Shown here piece after piece: positions 1 through 8,074 of a stretch of DNA of 64,000 nucleotides (within the stretch, counting starts at the first letter, position 1; each line of letters starts with the position of its first letter). Below the pieces are notes generated by a model. The model did not search any database. It saw only the letters and a program-made list of their open reading frames with translations, and was not told the DNA's origin. The stretch is taken from the NCBI GenBank assembly GCA_020637195.1, contig JACJWK010000007.1, forward strand, positions 1 to 64,000, read 5' to 3'. Origin of the DNA: Microthrixaceae bacterium (GTDB lineage: Bacteria; Actinomycetota; Acidimicrobiia; Acidimicrobiales; DATDAH01). The translations under genes were made by a program, and so were the position numbers.

Positions 1-1
1 C

Positions 2-403
2 GAGATGGTGGCCACCCTCGCCTGGGACGAGTTCACCGCGGGGTACACCAGCAACGTCGGCGACGAGTTGGCCAACCTGGCCCCTGCCGACGAGGAGCGC
101 TTCGCCGACCCGGCGTTCGTCGAGGCGGCCACGGCGGCGGTGGCCGAGGGGGCCCGCCAGGGGGCGTTGGGCGAGGCGTGCGACGGGTGGGCCTGGGCCG
201 TGCCGTGGGGCTTCGAGCTCGACGCCGTCACGCCGCCGGTCGACGTGTGGCACGGCGACGCCGACACCATCGTCCCGATCGCCCACGCCCACGCGCTGCA
301 CGCGGGACTCCCCGACTCGACGCTGCACGTCCTGCCCGGCGACGGCCACTTCTCCATCAGCCGCCACTTCCCCGACCAGGTCGCGGTCCTCGTCGCTCCG
401 TGA
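2..403 (+). CDS. alpha/beta hydrolase, C-terminal part (5' end outside window)
   Basis: The reading frame is already open at the window edge, so the true start lies upstream; about 133 C-terminal residues are visible. The end of the sequence has the typical second half of an alpha/beta hydrolase: a VWHGDADTIVP stretch carrying the acidic member of the triad, then a GDGHFS segment about 45 residues later carrying the catalytic histidine. The nucleophile elbow must lie outside the window. The substrate cannot be deduced. The gene is convergent with the next one and separated from it by a strong hairpin. Confidence 0.8.
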   Translation, partial: EMVATLAWDEFTAGYTSNVGDELANLAPADEERFADPAFVEAATAAVAEGARQGALGEACDGWAWAVPWGFELDAVTPPVDVWHGDADTIVPIAHAHALHAGLPDSTLHVLPGDGHFSISRHFPDQVAVLVAP

Positions 404-406
404 ACC

Positions 407-445
407 CGAGGCGATAGCCCCCGGAATCCGGGGGCTATTGCCTCG
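407..445. terminator. bidirectional hairpin between convergent genes
   Basis: An 18-bp stem with one G-T wobble closes on a 3-nt AAT loop. It lies exactly between the stop codons of two convergent genes (403 on plus, 458 on minus). There is no strong T-tract on either strand, so it probably acts as a shared stabilising or terminating hairpin. Confidence 0.7.
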
Positions 446-457
446 AGAATCGGTGGT

Positions 458-1390
458 CTACGTGAGGTGGGGGAGGACCTCGCCGCCGAGCAGGCGCACG
501 TGGTCGAGGTCGTCGAGGTCGAGCACCTGGAGGTAGACCCGGTCGGCCCCGGCGTCGCTCCAGCGCCCGAGGGTGTCGACCAGCTGGTCGACGGTGCCGC
601 CGGCGGCATGGGTGCACAGGTCGGCGGCGTCGCGCCCGATGGCCTCGGCCCGCCGCCGCACCTCGGCGTCGTCGATGCCGCAGGCCACGGTGAGGGCCGC
701 GGAGAACACCATCGAGTCGGGGTCGCGGTCGATCGCCTCGCACGCCGCCCGCACCCGGTCCCGCTGGGCGACGAAGTCGTCGAACCGGGCGAAGGGGGTG
801 TTGAACTCGTCGGCGTGGGCCGCGGCCAGCCGGGGGGTGCGGGTGTGGCCGAAGCCGCCCGTGATGATGGGCGGTCGGGGCCGCTGGACGGGCTTGGGCA
901 GCGCCGGCGAGTCCACCAGCTCGTAGTGGCGCCCCGAGTACGAGAAGGTGGCGTCCTCGGGGGTGGTCCAGAGGCCGGTCAGGATGTCGAGTTGCTCCTC
1001 GAGCCGCTCGAAGCGCTCGGCCAGGGGCGGGAAGGGCACGCCGTAGGCCCGGTGCTCGTGGTCGTTCCACCCCGTGCCGAGGCCCAGCTCGACCCGGCCG
1101 CCGCTCATCGCGTCGACGTTGGCGACGGTGATGGCCAGCGGCCCGGGCAGCCGGAACGTGATGGGGGTGACGAGGGTGCCGAGCCGGACGCGGTGGGTGT
1201 CGCGGGCCAGGCCGGCGAGCGTGGTCCAGGCGTCGCTCGGCCCGAGGCCCGGGCGGGGATCGAAGAAGCCGGCGTAGTGGTCCGAGCGGAAGAAGGCGTC
1301 GAAGCCCGTCTCCTCGGTGACGTGGGCCACCTGGAGGAGCTGGTCGTAGGTGGCGCCCTCCTGGGGCTCGGTGAAGATGCGCAGCTGCAT
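458..1390 (-). CDS. LLM class F420-dependent oxidoreductase
   Basis: This 310-residue protein has the luciferase-like monooxygenase TIM-barrel pattern: an N-terminal beta strand MQLRIFTEPQ, the FFRSDHY segment, RVRLGTLVTP, and the SGGRVELGLGTGWNDHEH signature used by coenzyme F420 or FMN enzymes. The PPIITGGFG block is typical of the F420 branch. The ATG at 1390 was chosen because the barrel starts there and it lies 11 nt after the ccdA-like stop. It therefore probably closes a three-gene minus-strand operon (redoxin, CcdA, this gene). The substrate is unknown. Confidence 0.85.
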   Translation of the reverse strand: MQLRIFTEPQEGATYDQLLQVAHVTEETGFDAFFRSDHYAGFFDPRPGLGPSDAWTTLAGLARDTHRVRLGTLVTPITFRLPGPLAITVANVDAMSGGRVELGLGTGWNDHEHRAYGVPFPPLAERFERLEEQLDILTGLWTTPEDATFSYSGRHYELVDSPALPKPVQRPRPPIITGGFGHTRTPRLAAAHADEFNTPFARFDDFVAQRDRVRAACEAIDRDPDSMVFSAALTVACGIDDAEVRRRAEAIGRDAADLCTHAAGGTVDQLVDTLGRWSDAGADRVYLQVLDLDDLDHVRLLGGEVLPHLT

Positions 1391-1401
1391 GGCCGCCGAG
1401 G

Positions 1402-2292
1402 CTACCGGTGGCCGGCGGACCGCCCGCCGGACGTGGCCTCGCGGTCGCGGGGCCACAGCAGCGCCACCAGCAGGGCCACGCTCACCACCAGGCCGAGGAA
1501 GAGCGCGATGCGGGTGGCGCCGGTGCGCTGCACCCAGCTCGAGATCTCGGCGCTCCAGTCGGTGACCCACGCCACCGGCCCGGGGGCGGCGTCGGTGTCG
1601 TTCCACAGCAGCAGCCGCACCTCGTACCACCCGTACCAGGCCAGGTAGGCGCCGGCGACCACGAGCAGCGCGCCCGAGATGCGGTGGATGTGGGGCAGGG
1701 CCCGGCGGAGCTGGCCGACGATCGACACCCGGGCGAGGGCGATGGCCAGGGTCAGCACCGTCAGCACCAGTCCCATGCCGAGGCCGTAGGCCACGAACAG
1801 CGACACGCCCGACACGTAGCTGACCTGGGTGAAGGTGGCCGCCATCAGCGCGAGGAACGGCGCCAGCGTGCACGACAGCGACGCGACCGCGTACGAGACG
1901 CCGAACACGAACATCGACCCGAGGCCCCGGGAGCCGCCGCCGCGGTCCAGCTTGGGCAGGCGGACGGCCAGGTCGAACCCGCGCACCATGGCGATGCCGA
2001 GCACGACGAGGCCGAGGCCGATGACGAGCGTGACCCAGGGCAGGAACCGCTCGATCGACAGCGACAGGTGGGTGACGGCCAGCCCGACCAGGCCGAAGAC
2101 CAGCACGAAGCCGAGGGTCACGGCGGCACCGACGGCGAGGGCCCGCAGGATCCCCGCCTGGGCGTCGTCGCCGGCGGCGTCCTCGGTGCCGAGGAAGTAG
2201 GACAGGTAGGCCGGCAGCATGGCGAACCCGCACGGGTTGACGGTGGCCACCATCCCCGCGGTGAGGGCGAGGGCGAACGGGGCCTCGATCAC
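1402..2292 (-). CDS. CcdA/DsbD-type transmembrane electron transporter
   Basis: This polytopic membrane protein of 296 residues passes reducing equivalents across the membrane to extracytoplasmic thioredoxins, in cytochrome c biogenesis or disulfide reduction. The CcdA hallmark pair is present: a Cys in NPCGFAMLPAYLSYF in the first helix and a second Cys in SCTLAPFLALM near residue 160. The start is GTG. It follows a TlpA-like redoxin by 16 nt, its expected redox partner. A final helix and basic tail extend past the usual CcdA core. Confidence 0.88.
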   Translation of the reverse strand: MIEAPFALALTAGMVATVNPCGFAMLPAYLSYFLGTEDAAGDDAQAGILRALAVGAAVTLGFVLVFGLVGLAVTHLSLSIERFLPWVTLVIGLGLVVLGIAMVRGFDLAVRLPKLDRGGGSRGLGSMFVFGVSYAVASLSCTLAPFLALMAATFTQVSYVSGVSLFVAYGLGMGLVLTVLTLAIALARVSIVGQLRRALPHIHRISGALLVVAGAYLAWYGWYEVRLLLWNDTDAAPGPVAWVTDWSAEISSWVQRTGATRIALFLGLVVSVALLVALLWPRDREATSGGRSAGHR

Positions 2293-2308
2293 CGGCCCGG
2301 CCCCCGGT

Positions 2309-2911
2309 TCACGAGCGCAGGTCGCGGTCGACCGCGGCCAACAGCTCGTCGGCGGTGGTGGCCCCGCTCAGGACCCGCACGATGGTGCCGTCGGCGTCGA
2401 CCAGCACCGTGGTCGGCATCGCCACGCCGCCGAACGAGGCCAGGAGCGACCCGTCGGGGTCGCGGCCGACGTCGTAGGTGATGCCGGTGTCGGCGATCAG
2501 CTCCTCGCCCTTGGTGGCGCTGTCCTGCACGTTGAGGCCGAGGAACGCCACCTCGTCGCCCACCTGCTGGTGGACCGCCTCGAAGTCGGGCATCTCGCGC
2601 ACGCACGGGACGCACCAGGAGGCGAAGAAGTTCACGACCATCGGCGTCCCGGCGTAGTCGGCCACCGAGGCCTCGTCGCCCGCGAAGGTCTCGAAGGCCG
2701 CGGTGGGCGCGGCCCGTCCCACCGTGTCCTCGCCCTCCCCCAGCGTCGGGGCCGTGGCCGAGTCGGCGTCGAGCACGACCGGGTCGTCGTCGCCCTGGTC
2801 GCCCACGCCGAGCAGCAGGGCCGCGACGAGGGCGGCGATCACCACCGACAACAGGGTGGCGAGGACGACGGTCGAGAGCGGGAGACGACGCCCGCGCTGC
2901 TCAGGGGCCAC
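2309..2911 (-). CDS. TlpA/ResA-like membrane-anchored thioredoxin
   Basis: A 200-residue protein with one N-terminal transmembrane anchor (about residues 12-36), an acidic linker and a thioredoxin-fold domain containing the redox motif WCVPC followed by REMPDF. The GVAMPTTVLVDADG segment holds the conserved cis-proline region. It should sit outside the membrane and be re-reduced by the CcdA-like protein encoded just downstream. The GTG start is supported by the anchor beginning soon after it. It is the first gene of the operon. Confidence 0.87.
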   Translation of the reverse strand: MAPEQRGRRLPLSTVVLATLLSVVIAALVAALLLGVGDQGDDDPVVLDADSATAPTLGEGEDTVGRAAPTAAFETFAGDEASVADYAGTPMVVNFFASWCVPCVREMPDFEAVHQQVGDEVAFLGLNVQDSATKGEELIADTGITYDVGRDPDGSLLASFGGVAMPTTVLVDADGTIVRVLSGATTADELLAAVDRDLRS

Positions 2912-3078
2912 CAGGAGAGGTTACGAGGGGCGGGGCCGGACTCGACAGTCGGGTCACGGCGCCTCGACCACGGGCGGTCCGGGGCTCGTCGGGATGCCGG
3001 AGGGGGGAAACCGGCACCGCTGCGTCACCCCGGACCACCCCTGTGTGGTGGGTGTGGCCCGCGGGCCGGGGCCGCCGG

Positions 3079-3438
3079 TCAGGCGACCCCGGCCTCGAGG
3101 AGCTCGGCGGGGATGGGGATCTCCACGAAGCGGTCCTCGGGGCGGGGGCACTTGGGCGGGCGCCCCCGGCGCCGCTTGTGGGCGAGGATCTTCCCGTTGG
3201 CGATCAGCTGCCCGCCCCAGACCCCCCACGGCTCGCGCCGCTCGAGGGCCCCGGCGAGGCAGGGGGCCATCACCGGGCACTCGGCGCAGATGGCCTTGGC
3301 CCGGGCGATGTCCTGCAGCTCCTCGGAGAAGAACAGGCCGGTCAGGGTGCCGGCGAGGTCGGCGCAGCGCGCCTGGGCCCGCCAGTTCTTGCCCTGGAGG
3401 CTGGTCTCGAGGCTCTCTTCGATGAGCGGGGCCGACAT
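3079..3438 (-). CDS. whiB7: WhiB7-type iron-sulfur regulator with AT-hook
   Basis: The 119-residue protein has the four WhiB cysteines C25, C51, C54 and C60 (C-x25-C-x2-C-x5-C) that bind a 4Fe-4S cluster, then EPWGVWGG at 70-76. After it comes a basic AT-hook RGRPPK at 91-96. The Trp-Gly turn plus RGRP hook is the combination that separates WhiB7 from other WhiB proteins. WhiB7 works with the primary sigma factor to induce intrinsic antibiotic resistance genes. A GAGGGG ribosome site precedes the ATG. The leader contains a small ORF and a T-tailed terminator, matching the attenuation known for whiB7. Confidence 0.88.
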   Translation of the reverse strand: MSAPLIEESLETSLQGKNWRAQARCADLAGTLTGLFFSEELQDIARAKAICAECPVMAPCLAGALERREPWGVWGGQLIANGKILAHKRRRGRPPKCPRPEDRFVEIPIPAELLEAGVA

Positions 3439-3538
3439 GGCGTTCCCCTCGTCTTTCTGGATTCGTCGGAATGGGAGTGGGTGGATGGACGGGTGGGTCG
3501 GGTCGTGGGCGGTGCCGGTGAGCGAGGCCCGGAATGCG

Positions 3539-3568
3539 AAAAGGCCGCCGGGAGGATTCCCGACGGCC
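3539..3568 (-). terminator. rho-independent terminator/attenuator in the whiB7 leader
   Basis: Read on the minus strand, GGCCGTCGGGA and TCCCGGCGGCC pair as an 11-bp stem with one mismatch (arms 3558-3568 and 3543-3553) around a 4-nt loop. A run of four or more T residues follows at once. It lies 26 nt after the stop of the leader ORF and about 100 nt before the whiB7 ATG, so it can stop transcription before whiB7. Confidence 0.8.
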
Positions 3569-3594
3569 TGTGGAGTGCGGACTTCGCTCTGTGC

Positions 3595-3795
3595 TTAGGG
3601 CGAAGGCTCCTTCGGCCGCCGGGACGGGAGGTTGGCGTGGTCCGCGAACATCCCCCGCACCGGCTTGATGGTCTGCGCGTAGGTGGCGGACCAGTCGGCG
3701 GCGGTGGCGAAGGCGGGCACCGACACGGACCCCGCGCGCGACGCGCACACGCCGGCGGCCGTGCGGCCAACCAGGTTGTGGGTGCGGGTCTTCAT
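3595..3795 (-). CDS. 66-residue leader ORF upstream of whiB7
   Basis: A short ORF from ATG 3795 to a TAA stop, rare in DNA this GC-rich. The product starts MKTRTHNLVG and has no recognisable domain; a weak AFATA-like stretch could be mistaken for a signal peptide. Its last codons (3614-3624) repeat exactly the 11-nt 3' arm of the terminator that follows, so this copy could pair with the terminator's 5' arm instead. That arrangement fits ribosome-controlled attenuation of whiB7. A TTGACG -35-like hexamer lies at 3871-3876. An independent small secreted peptide is the alternative. Confidence 0.5.
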   Translation of the reverse strand: MKTRTHNLVGRTAAGVCASRAGSVSVPAFATAADWSATYAQTIKPVRGMFADHANLPSRRPKEPSP

Positions 3796-3918
3796 CGTCG
3801 CGGTGCCTCGGGGTCGGTGCCTCGGCCGGGTGCCGGAGTCGCCGCCACTGCACCACGCCGTCGCACGTCCCGTCAACCGATTTCTTTTCGTCGTCTCCCG
3901 GCCTGGCAACATCGGCCC

Positions 3919-4686
3919 ATGGACGACGCCGACGCCCGGTGGATGGCGCCACTCCCCGAGGCCGGTCGCACCTACACGGCGCGGCGCCTGGTCCGCCTCG
4001 GCGACGTCAGCCCGAAGGGCCGCCTCCGCCTCGACGCCGTCGCCCGCTACCTCCAGGACGTCGCCACCGACGACGCCGTCGACGCGGGCCTCGAGGGGGC
4101 GCTGGCCTGGGTGGTGCGCCGCACCGTGATCCGCGTGGAGCGGCCGGCCCGCTTCCGCGAGCCGCTCACCGTCACCACGTTCGCGAGCGGGTACGGCCGC
4201 AGCTGGGCGGAGCGGCGCACGGTGCTGCGGGGCGAGCACGGGGCCGCCGTCGACGCCGCCGCGCTGTGGGTGTCGGTCGACCCGGCCTCGGGGCGGCCCA
4301 AGCCCCTGGACGAGGGCTTCGTCCGGGTCTACGGCGAGGCGGTCGGGGGGCGCAGGGTGCGGGCCCGGCTGTCGCACCCCGACGCCACGCCCGGCCTCGA
4401 CCGTGCGCCCTGGCCGTTCCGCTTCGCCGACTTCGACGCGCTCGAGCACGTCAACAACGCCGTCTACTGGGCGGTCGTCGAGGAGCACCTGGCGCGGCGC
4501 CCGGACCTGGCCCCGCCCTACACGGTCGAGGTCGAGCACCGCCACGCCGTCGAGCGCGACCACGACGTGGCGGTGGTGGCCGGCGCGGAGAGCGACGGCG
4601 GCCTGTGGGTCTGGGTGGTCGACGCCGACCCGGCCGCCGGCGAGCGGGTCCACGCCAGCGCGCGGCTGTGGCCGGGCCTCAGCTGA
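3919..4686 (+). CDS. acyl-ACP thioesterase (double hotdog)
   Basis: The 255-residue length and the two consecutive hotdog domains (about 15-125 and 150-250) match bacterial acyl-[acyl carrier protein] thioesterases, which release free fatty acids from fatty acid synthesis. The first domain has GDVSPKGRLRLDAVARYLQD. The second has DFDALEHVNNAVYW, equivalent to the catalytic D-x-D...HVNN block of the FatA/FatB family. The ATG at 3919 is preceded by CATCGGCCC without a clear ribosome site. Its stop overlaps the convergent hydrolase gene by 8 nt. Confidence 0.85.
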   Translation: MDDADARWMAPLPEAGRTYTARRLVRLGDVSPKGRLRLDAVARYLQDVATDDAVDAGLEGALAWVVRRTVIRVERPARFREPLTVTTFASGYGRSWAERRTVLRGEHGAAVDAAALWVSVDPASGRPKPLDEGFVRVYGEAVGGRRVRARLSHPDATPGLDRAPWPFRFADFDALEHVNNAVYWAVVEEHLARRPDLAPPYTVEVEHRHAVERDHDVAVVAGAESDGGLWVWVVDADPAAGERVHASARLWPGLS

Positions 4687-5821
4687 CCCGGCGGTAGCGC
4701 AGCAGGCCGTCGACCCGCCGGCACTCGACCTCGCCGGCGAGGCGCAGGTGCTCGAGGTGGGCGTAGGTCTCGCTGTCGGCCATGGGCCCCCACGAGCGGG
4801 GGCGGAACAGCTCGTGCGAGAGCTCCTCGACGGTGGCCTCGCCGAGGCCGTCGCTGGCGGCCCGGAGCAGGTCGAGGCGCTCCCGATGGTGGACCTTGAT
4901 GGCGTCGGCCCGCCCGGCCAGGTCCGAGAAGGGGTGGCCGTGGGCGGGGAGCACCGTGGTGACGCCCTCGAGCGCGGTGACCTTGTCGAGCGAGTCGAAG
5001 AAGTCGGCGAGGGGGTCGCCGGGCACCGCCTCGTCGCCGCCGGCGCGAGGGGTGTGCCCGGCGATGTGGGGCGTGATGGTGGGCAGCACGTGGTCGCCGG
5101 CGAGGAGCACGCCCTCGGTGGGGTCGTACAGGCACAGGTGGTCGCTGGTGTGGCCGGGGGTGTGCACCGCCACCCACTCGCGACCCCCGAGCACGATGGT
5201 CTCGGCGTCGGCGAGGCGCACCGACGGGCGGGGCGGCACCATCCAGCGCCGCCGCAGCGGGCCGAGCAGCTTCATCTTCACCCGGAACGACAGCGGCGGC
5301 GTGGGGTGCTTGCCGCCCCACGGCGTCTCCCGGCCGGTGAACTTGGGCAGGGGCGGGGGCCGCTCGTCGCGCTCCTCGGCGGCGCGGGCCGCCGCGTCGC
5401 CGGCGGCGCCCGGCTCCTCGACGACGTCGTCGCCCTCGGTGGCCGGGTCGAACCAGGTGCGGAAGCTGGTCGAGGTGATGACCCGTGCGCCGCTCTCCAC
5501 CCGCACCTTGCCGGCGCCCCCGAAGTGGTCGGGGTGCGAGTGGGTGACCACCACGCCGTGCACGTGGCCGATCCCGGCGCCGGCGCGCCCGAGCCGGTCG
5601 AGCAGGGCCTTCCAGTTGGCCGGGCCCGGCATGCCGGGGTCGACGAGGGTGAAGCCGTCGGCGTCCTCGAGGGCGTAGCAGTTGACGTGGCCGAGGCCGC
5701 TGATCTTGATGGGCAGCTGGAGGCGCAGGATGCCGGGGGCCACCTCGGTCACCTCGGCGACGGCGTCCTCCTGCTCCTGTTTCGGGGGCCTCGTCGTGGG
5801 GCGGTCGGTCGGGGCGGCCAC
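4679..5821 (-). CDS. metallo-beta-lactamase-fold hydrolase
   Basis: A 380-residue soluble hydrolase with the metal-binding HSHPDH motif at 94-99, LVDPGMPG before it, a HTPGHTSDHL block and LPAHGHPF near the C terminus, which together make the usual binuclear zinc site. The C-terminal winged-helix-like tail (AHLEHLRLAGEVECRRVDG) is typical of LACTB2-like relatives. The start is GTG, with a TACCCT -10-like hexamer 6 nt upstream and a palindromic operator next to it, suggesting a leaderless repressed promoter. The substrate is unknown. Confidence 0.83.
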   Translation of the reverse strand: MAAPTDRPTTRPPKQEQEDAVAEVTEVAPGILRLQLPIKISGLGHVNCYALEDADGFTLVDPGMPGPANWKALLDRLGRAGAGIGHVHGVVVTHSHPDHFGGAGKVRVESGARVITSTSFRTWFDPATEGDDVVEEPGAAGDAAARAAEERDERPPPLPKFTGRETPWGGKHPTPPLSFRVKMKLLGPLRRRWMVPPRPSVRLADAETIVLGGREWVAVHTPGHTSDHLCLYDPTEGVLLAGDHVLPTITPHIAGHTPRAGGDEAVPGDPLADFFDSLDKVTALEGVTTVLPAHGHPFSDLAGRADAIKVHHRERLDLLRAASDGLGEATVEELSHELFRPRSWGPMADSETYAHLEHLRLAGEVECRRVDGLLRYRRVS

Positions 5822-5832
5822 GAGGCCAGGGT

Positions 5833-5852
5833 ACTTGACCGCCCGGTCAAGT
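5833..5852. promoter_or_regulatory. palindromic operator in the hydrolase promoter
   Basis: ACTTGACC-GCCC-GGTCAAGT is a perfect 8+8 bp inverted repeat. It touches the putative minus-strand -10 (TACCCT, 5828-5833) of the metallo-hydrolase gene. The size and position fit a TetR-family repressor site; no tetR gene is adjacent in the window. Confidence 0.55.
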
Positions 5853-5907
5853 CCCCGGGGGCTCGACCCGGCGGACCCCGGGCCGCAGCCGTAGGCTCCG
5901 CGGTGCG

Positions 5908-7026
5908 ATGTCGCGCCTCGACCTCCTCTCGGTCGCCCTGCGGTGGCTCGCCGGGTGCTGGCTGCTCTGGCAGGTCGCCCCCGTGGGCCGTCGCCGCGCC
6001 GCGGTCGACCCCGGGCTGCCCGTGGTGGTGGGCCGGCCGCCCTGCTCGATCGTCGTGCCCGCCCGGGACGAGTCCCGGACGCTGCCGGTCCTGTTGGCCT
6101 CGCTGGCCGCCGAGGTCACCGACGAGGACGAGGTGATCGTCGTCGACGACGACTCGAGCGACGGCACGCGGGCCGTGGCCCGCGCCGCCGGCGCCGAGGT
6201 GGTGCCGGCGCCGCCGCTGCCGCCGGGTTGGACGGGCAAGAACTCGGCCTGCTGGACGGGCGCCGGCGTGGCCCGCCACGACGTCGTGGTCTTCCTCGAC
6301 GCCGACACCGAGCTGGCGCCCGGCGGCCTGGACCGCCTCCTCGCCGAGCAGCGGCGCCGGGGCGGCCTGCTCTCGGTGCAGCCCTTCCACGCCGTGCGGC
6401 GCGCCTACGAGCAGCTCAGCGCCTTCTTCAACGTCATCGCCATGATGGGCATCGACGCCTTCACCCCCCTGGGCGACCGGCGGGTGCCGTCGGGGGCCTT
6501 CGGGCCCGTCCTCGTCACGCACCGGGCCGACTACGACCGGGTCGGCGGCCACGCCTCGGTCGCCGACCAGATCCTCGACGACGTCGCCCTCGCCCGGCGC
6601 TACCGGGACGCGGGGATCCGCGTGTCGTGCCTCGGCGGCCGGGGGACGGTCCGGTTCCGCATGTACCCCGACGGCCTCCGCCACCTGCTCGAGGGCTGGA
6701 CCAAGAACTTCGCGGGCGGCGCCGCCGGCACGCGTCGGCTCACCCTCGTGCTGATCGCGGCGTGGGTGTCGCTGTGCATCGAGGCGGCCTGGGACCTGGG
6801 CAGCGCGCTCGCCGGGGGCGACCCGTGGGGGCCGGTGCTGCTCGTCTACGGGGCGGTCGTCGCCCAGGTGGGATGGATGCTGCGTCGCATCGGCACGTTC
6901 CATCCCCTCACCGCCGCGCTGTACCCGGTGCCCCTCGCGTTCTTCCTGGCGGTGTTCGCCCGTTCCGTCGTGGACGTCTACGTGCGCCGGCGGGTCACGT
7001 GGAAGGGCCGTCAGCTGGCGACGTGA
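5908..7026 (+). CDS. family 2 glycosyltransferase, membrane-associated
   Basis: A 372-residue protein with an N-terminal hydrophobic helix, a GT-A domain (CSIVVPARDES, VIVVDDDSSDGT, VVFLDADTEL with the DxD metal motif, and a later ILDDVALARRYRDAG segment corresponding to the ED base region), and two or three C-terminal transmembrane helices. The arrangement resembles CrtQ-like carotenoid glycosyltransferases and related lipid glycosyltransferases, but no carotenoid gene is nearby. A TAGGCT hexamer lies 10 nt before the start. The 3' end overlaps orn by 32 bp on the opposite strand. Confidence 0.82.
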   Translation: MSRLDLLSVALRWLAGCWLLWQVAPVGRRRAAVDPGLPVVVGRPPCSIVVPARDESRTLPVLLASLAAEVTDEDEVIVVDDDSSDGTRAVARAAGAEVVPAPPLPPGWTGKNSACWTGAGVARHDVVVFLDADTELAPGGLDRLLAEQRRRGGLLSVQPFHAVRRAYEQLSAFFNVIAMMGIDAFTPLGDRRVPSGAFGPVLVTHRADYDRVGGHASVADQILDDVALARRYRDAGIRVSCLGGRGTVRFRMYPDGLRHLLEGWTKNFAGGAAGTRRLTLVLIAAWVSLCIEAAWDLGSALAGGDPWGPVLLVYGAVVAQVGWMLRRIGTFHPLTAALYPVPLAFFLAVFARSVVDVYVRRRVTWKGRQLAT

Positions 7027-7573
7027 GCTCGGCCCCGGGCGTGGGTCGGAACACGTGCGCCCGGTAGTAGACGAGCTCGGCGACGCTCTCCTTGATGTCG
7101 TCGAGGGCCCGGTGGGCGCTCGCCTTGCCCGGGGCCGAGCCCTCGAGGTCGGGGTACCACCGCCGGGCCAGCTCCTTGATGGTGGACACGTCGACCGAGC
7201 GGTAGTGGAGGTGGTCTTCGATCTCGGGCAGGTACGCGGCCAGGAAGCGGCGGTCGGTGCCGATGGAGTTCCCGCAGAGCGGCACCGTGCGGGGCTCGGG
7301 CACGTGCTCTCGGAGGAAGGCAAGGGTGGCCGCCCCGGCGTCCTCGAGGGACACCGTGGAGGCCTCGATGGCCGGGAGCAGCCCGCTGGCGGTGTGCATC
7401 TTGACGACCACCTCGTCCATCTCGGCCAGCGCCTCCGGCGGCTGGTGGATGACGAGGTCGGGGCCCTCGGCGACGACGTTCAGCTCGTCGTCGGTGATCA
7501 GGGTGGCGATCTCGACGATCACGTGGCGGCCGGGGTCGAGCCCCGTCATCTCCAGGTCCATCCAGGCGAGCAC
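6995..7573 (-). CDS. orn: oligoribonuclease
   Basis: The 192-residue product is a DEDDh 3'-5' exonuclease that degrades 2-5 nt RNAs and pGpG, the last step of c-di-GMP breakdown. The motifs are WMDLEMTGL (Asp and Glu), GNSIGTDRRFL (Asp) and SAHRALDDIKES (His and Asp). Length and motif spacing are normal. The start is GTG. This matters here because an RsiG-type c-di-GMP sensor is also encoded in the window. It overlaps the end of the upstream glycosyltransferase gene. Confidence 0.93.
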   Translation of the reverse strand: MLAWMDLEMTGLDPGRHVIVEIATLITDDELNVVAEGPDLVIHQPPEALAEMDEVVVKMHTASGLLPAIEASTVSLEDAGAATLAFLREHVPEPRTVPLCGNSIGTDRRFLAAYLPEIEDHLHYRSVDVSTIKELARRWYPDLEGSAPGKASAHRALDDIKESVAELVYYRAHVFRPTPGAELTSPADGPST

Positions 7574-7608
7574 CCCTGGAGCGTAGGGGGCGCCGGGCGG
7601 GCGCGCCG

Positions 7609-7614
7609 TAGCAT
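7609..7614 (+). promoter_or_regulatory. -10 element of dut (leaderless)
   Basis: TAGCAT ends 6 nt before the GTG of dut, so transcription should begin at or next to the start codon. There is no room for a ribosome binding site. It is one of a series of such elements in the window. Confidence 0.55.
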
Positions 7615-7620
7615 CGCCGC

Positions 7621-8073
7621 GTGCGCGATGGCCCCCTGACCGTCCCCCTGCTGCGCCTCGACCCCGACCTGCCCGTCCCGTGCTACGCCCGGCCGGGCGA
7701 CGCCGGCGTCGACCTGCTGGCCCGCGAGCGGGTGGTGCTGGCGCCGGCGGGAGGTCGGGCCCAGGTGCCCACCGGGGTCTCGATCGCGCTGCCCGAGGGC
7801 TACGCCGGCTTCGTCCAGCCCCGCAGCGGCCTGGCGCTGCGCCACGGCGTCACCTGCCTGAACACCCCGGGGCTGATCGACTCGGGCTACCGCGGCGAGC
7901 TGATCGTCCTGCTCGTCAACCTCGACCCGACCGAGCCCTACACGGTCGAGCGGGGCGACCGCGTGGCCCAGCTCGTGGTGCAGGCGGTCGAGCACGTGCG
8001 CTTCGTCGAGGTCGACGCGCACGACGCCACCGAGCGGGGTGAGGGGGGCTGGGGCCACACGGGCCACCGGTGA
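7621..8073 (+). CDS. dut: deoxyuridine 5'-triphosphate nucleotidohydrolase
   Basis: This trimeric dUTPase hydrolyses dUTP to dUMP. All five motifs are present in 150 residues: PGDAGVDL, the valine-rich second motif, PRSGLA, GLIDSGYRGEL, RGDRVAQLV, and the flexible C-terminal arm GEGGWGHTG, where a Trp replaces the usual Phe. The GTG start lies 6 nt after a TAGCAT hexamer (7609-7614), implying a leaderless message. Confidence 0.95.
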   Translation: MRDGPLTVPLLRLDPDLPVPCYARPGDAGVDLLARERVVLAPAGGRAQVPTGVSIALPEGYAGFVQPRSGLALRHGVTCLNTPGLIDSGYRGELIVLLVNLDPTEPYTVERGDRVAQLVVQAVEHVRFVEVDAHDATERGEGGWGHTGHR

Positions 8074-8074
8074 G

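Noticed and set aside
3043..4686. Long frame of 547 codons extending the thioesterase upstream
   Set aside because: The upstream part is antisense to whiB7 and the leader ORF and has no family resemblance; the thioesterase domain starts at ATG 3919.
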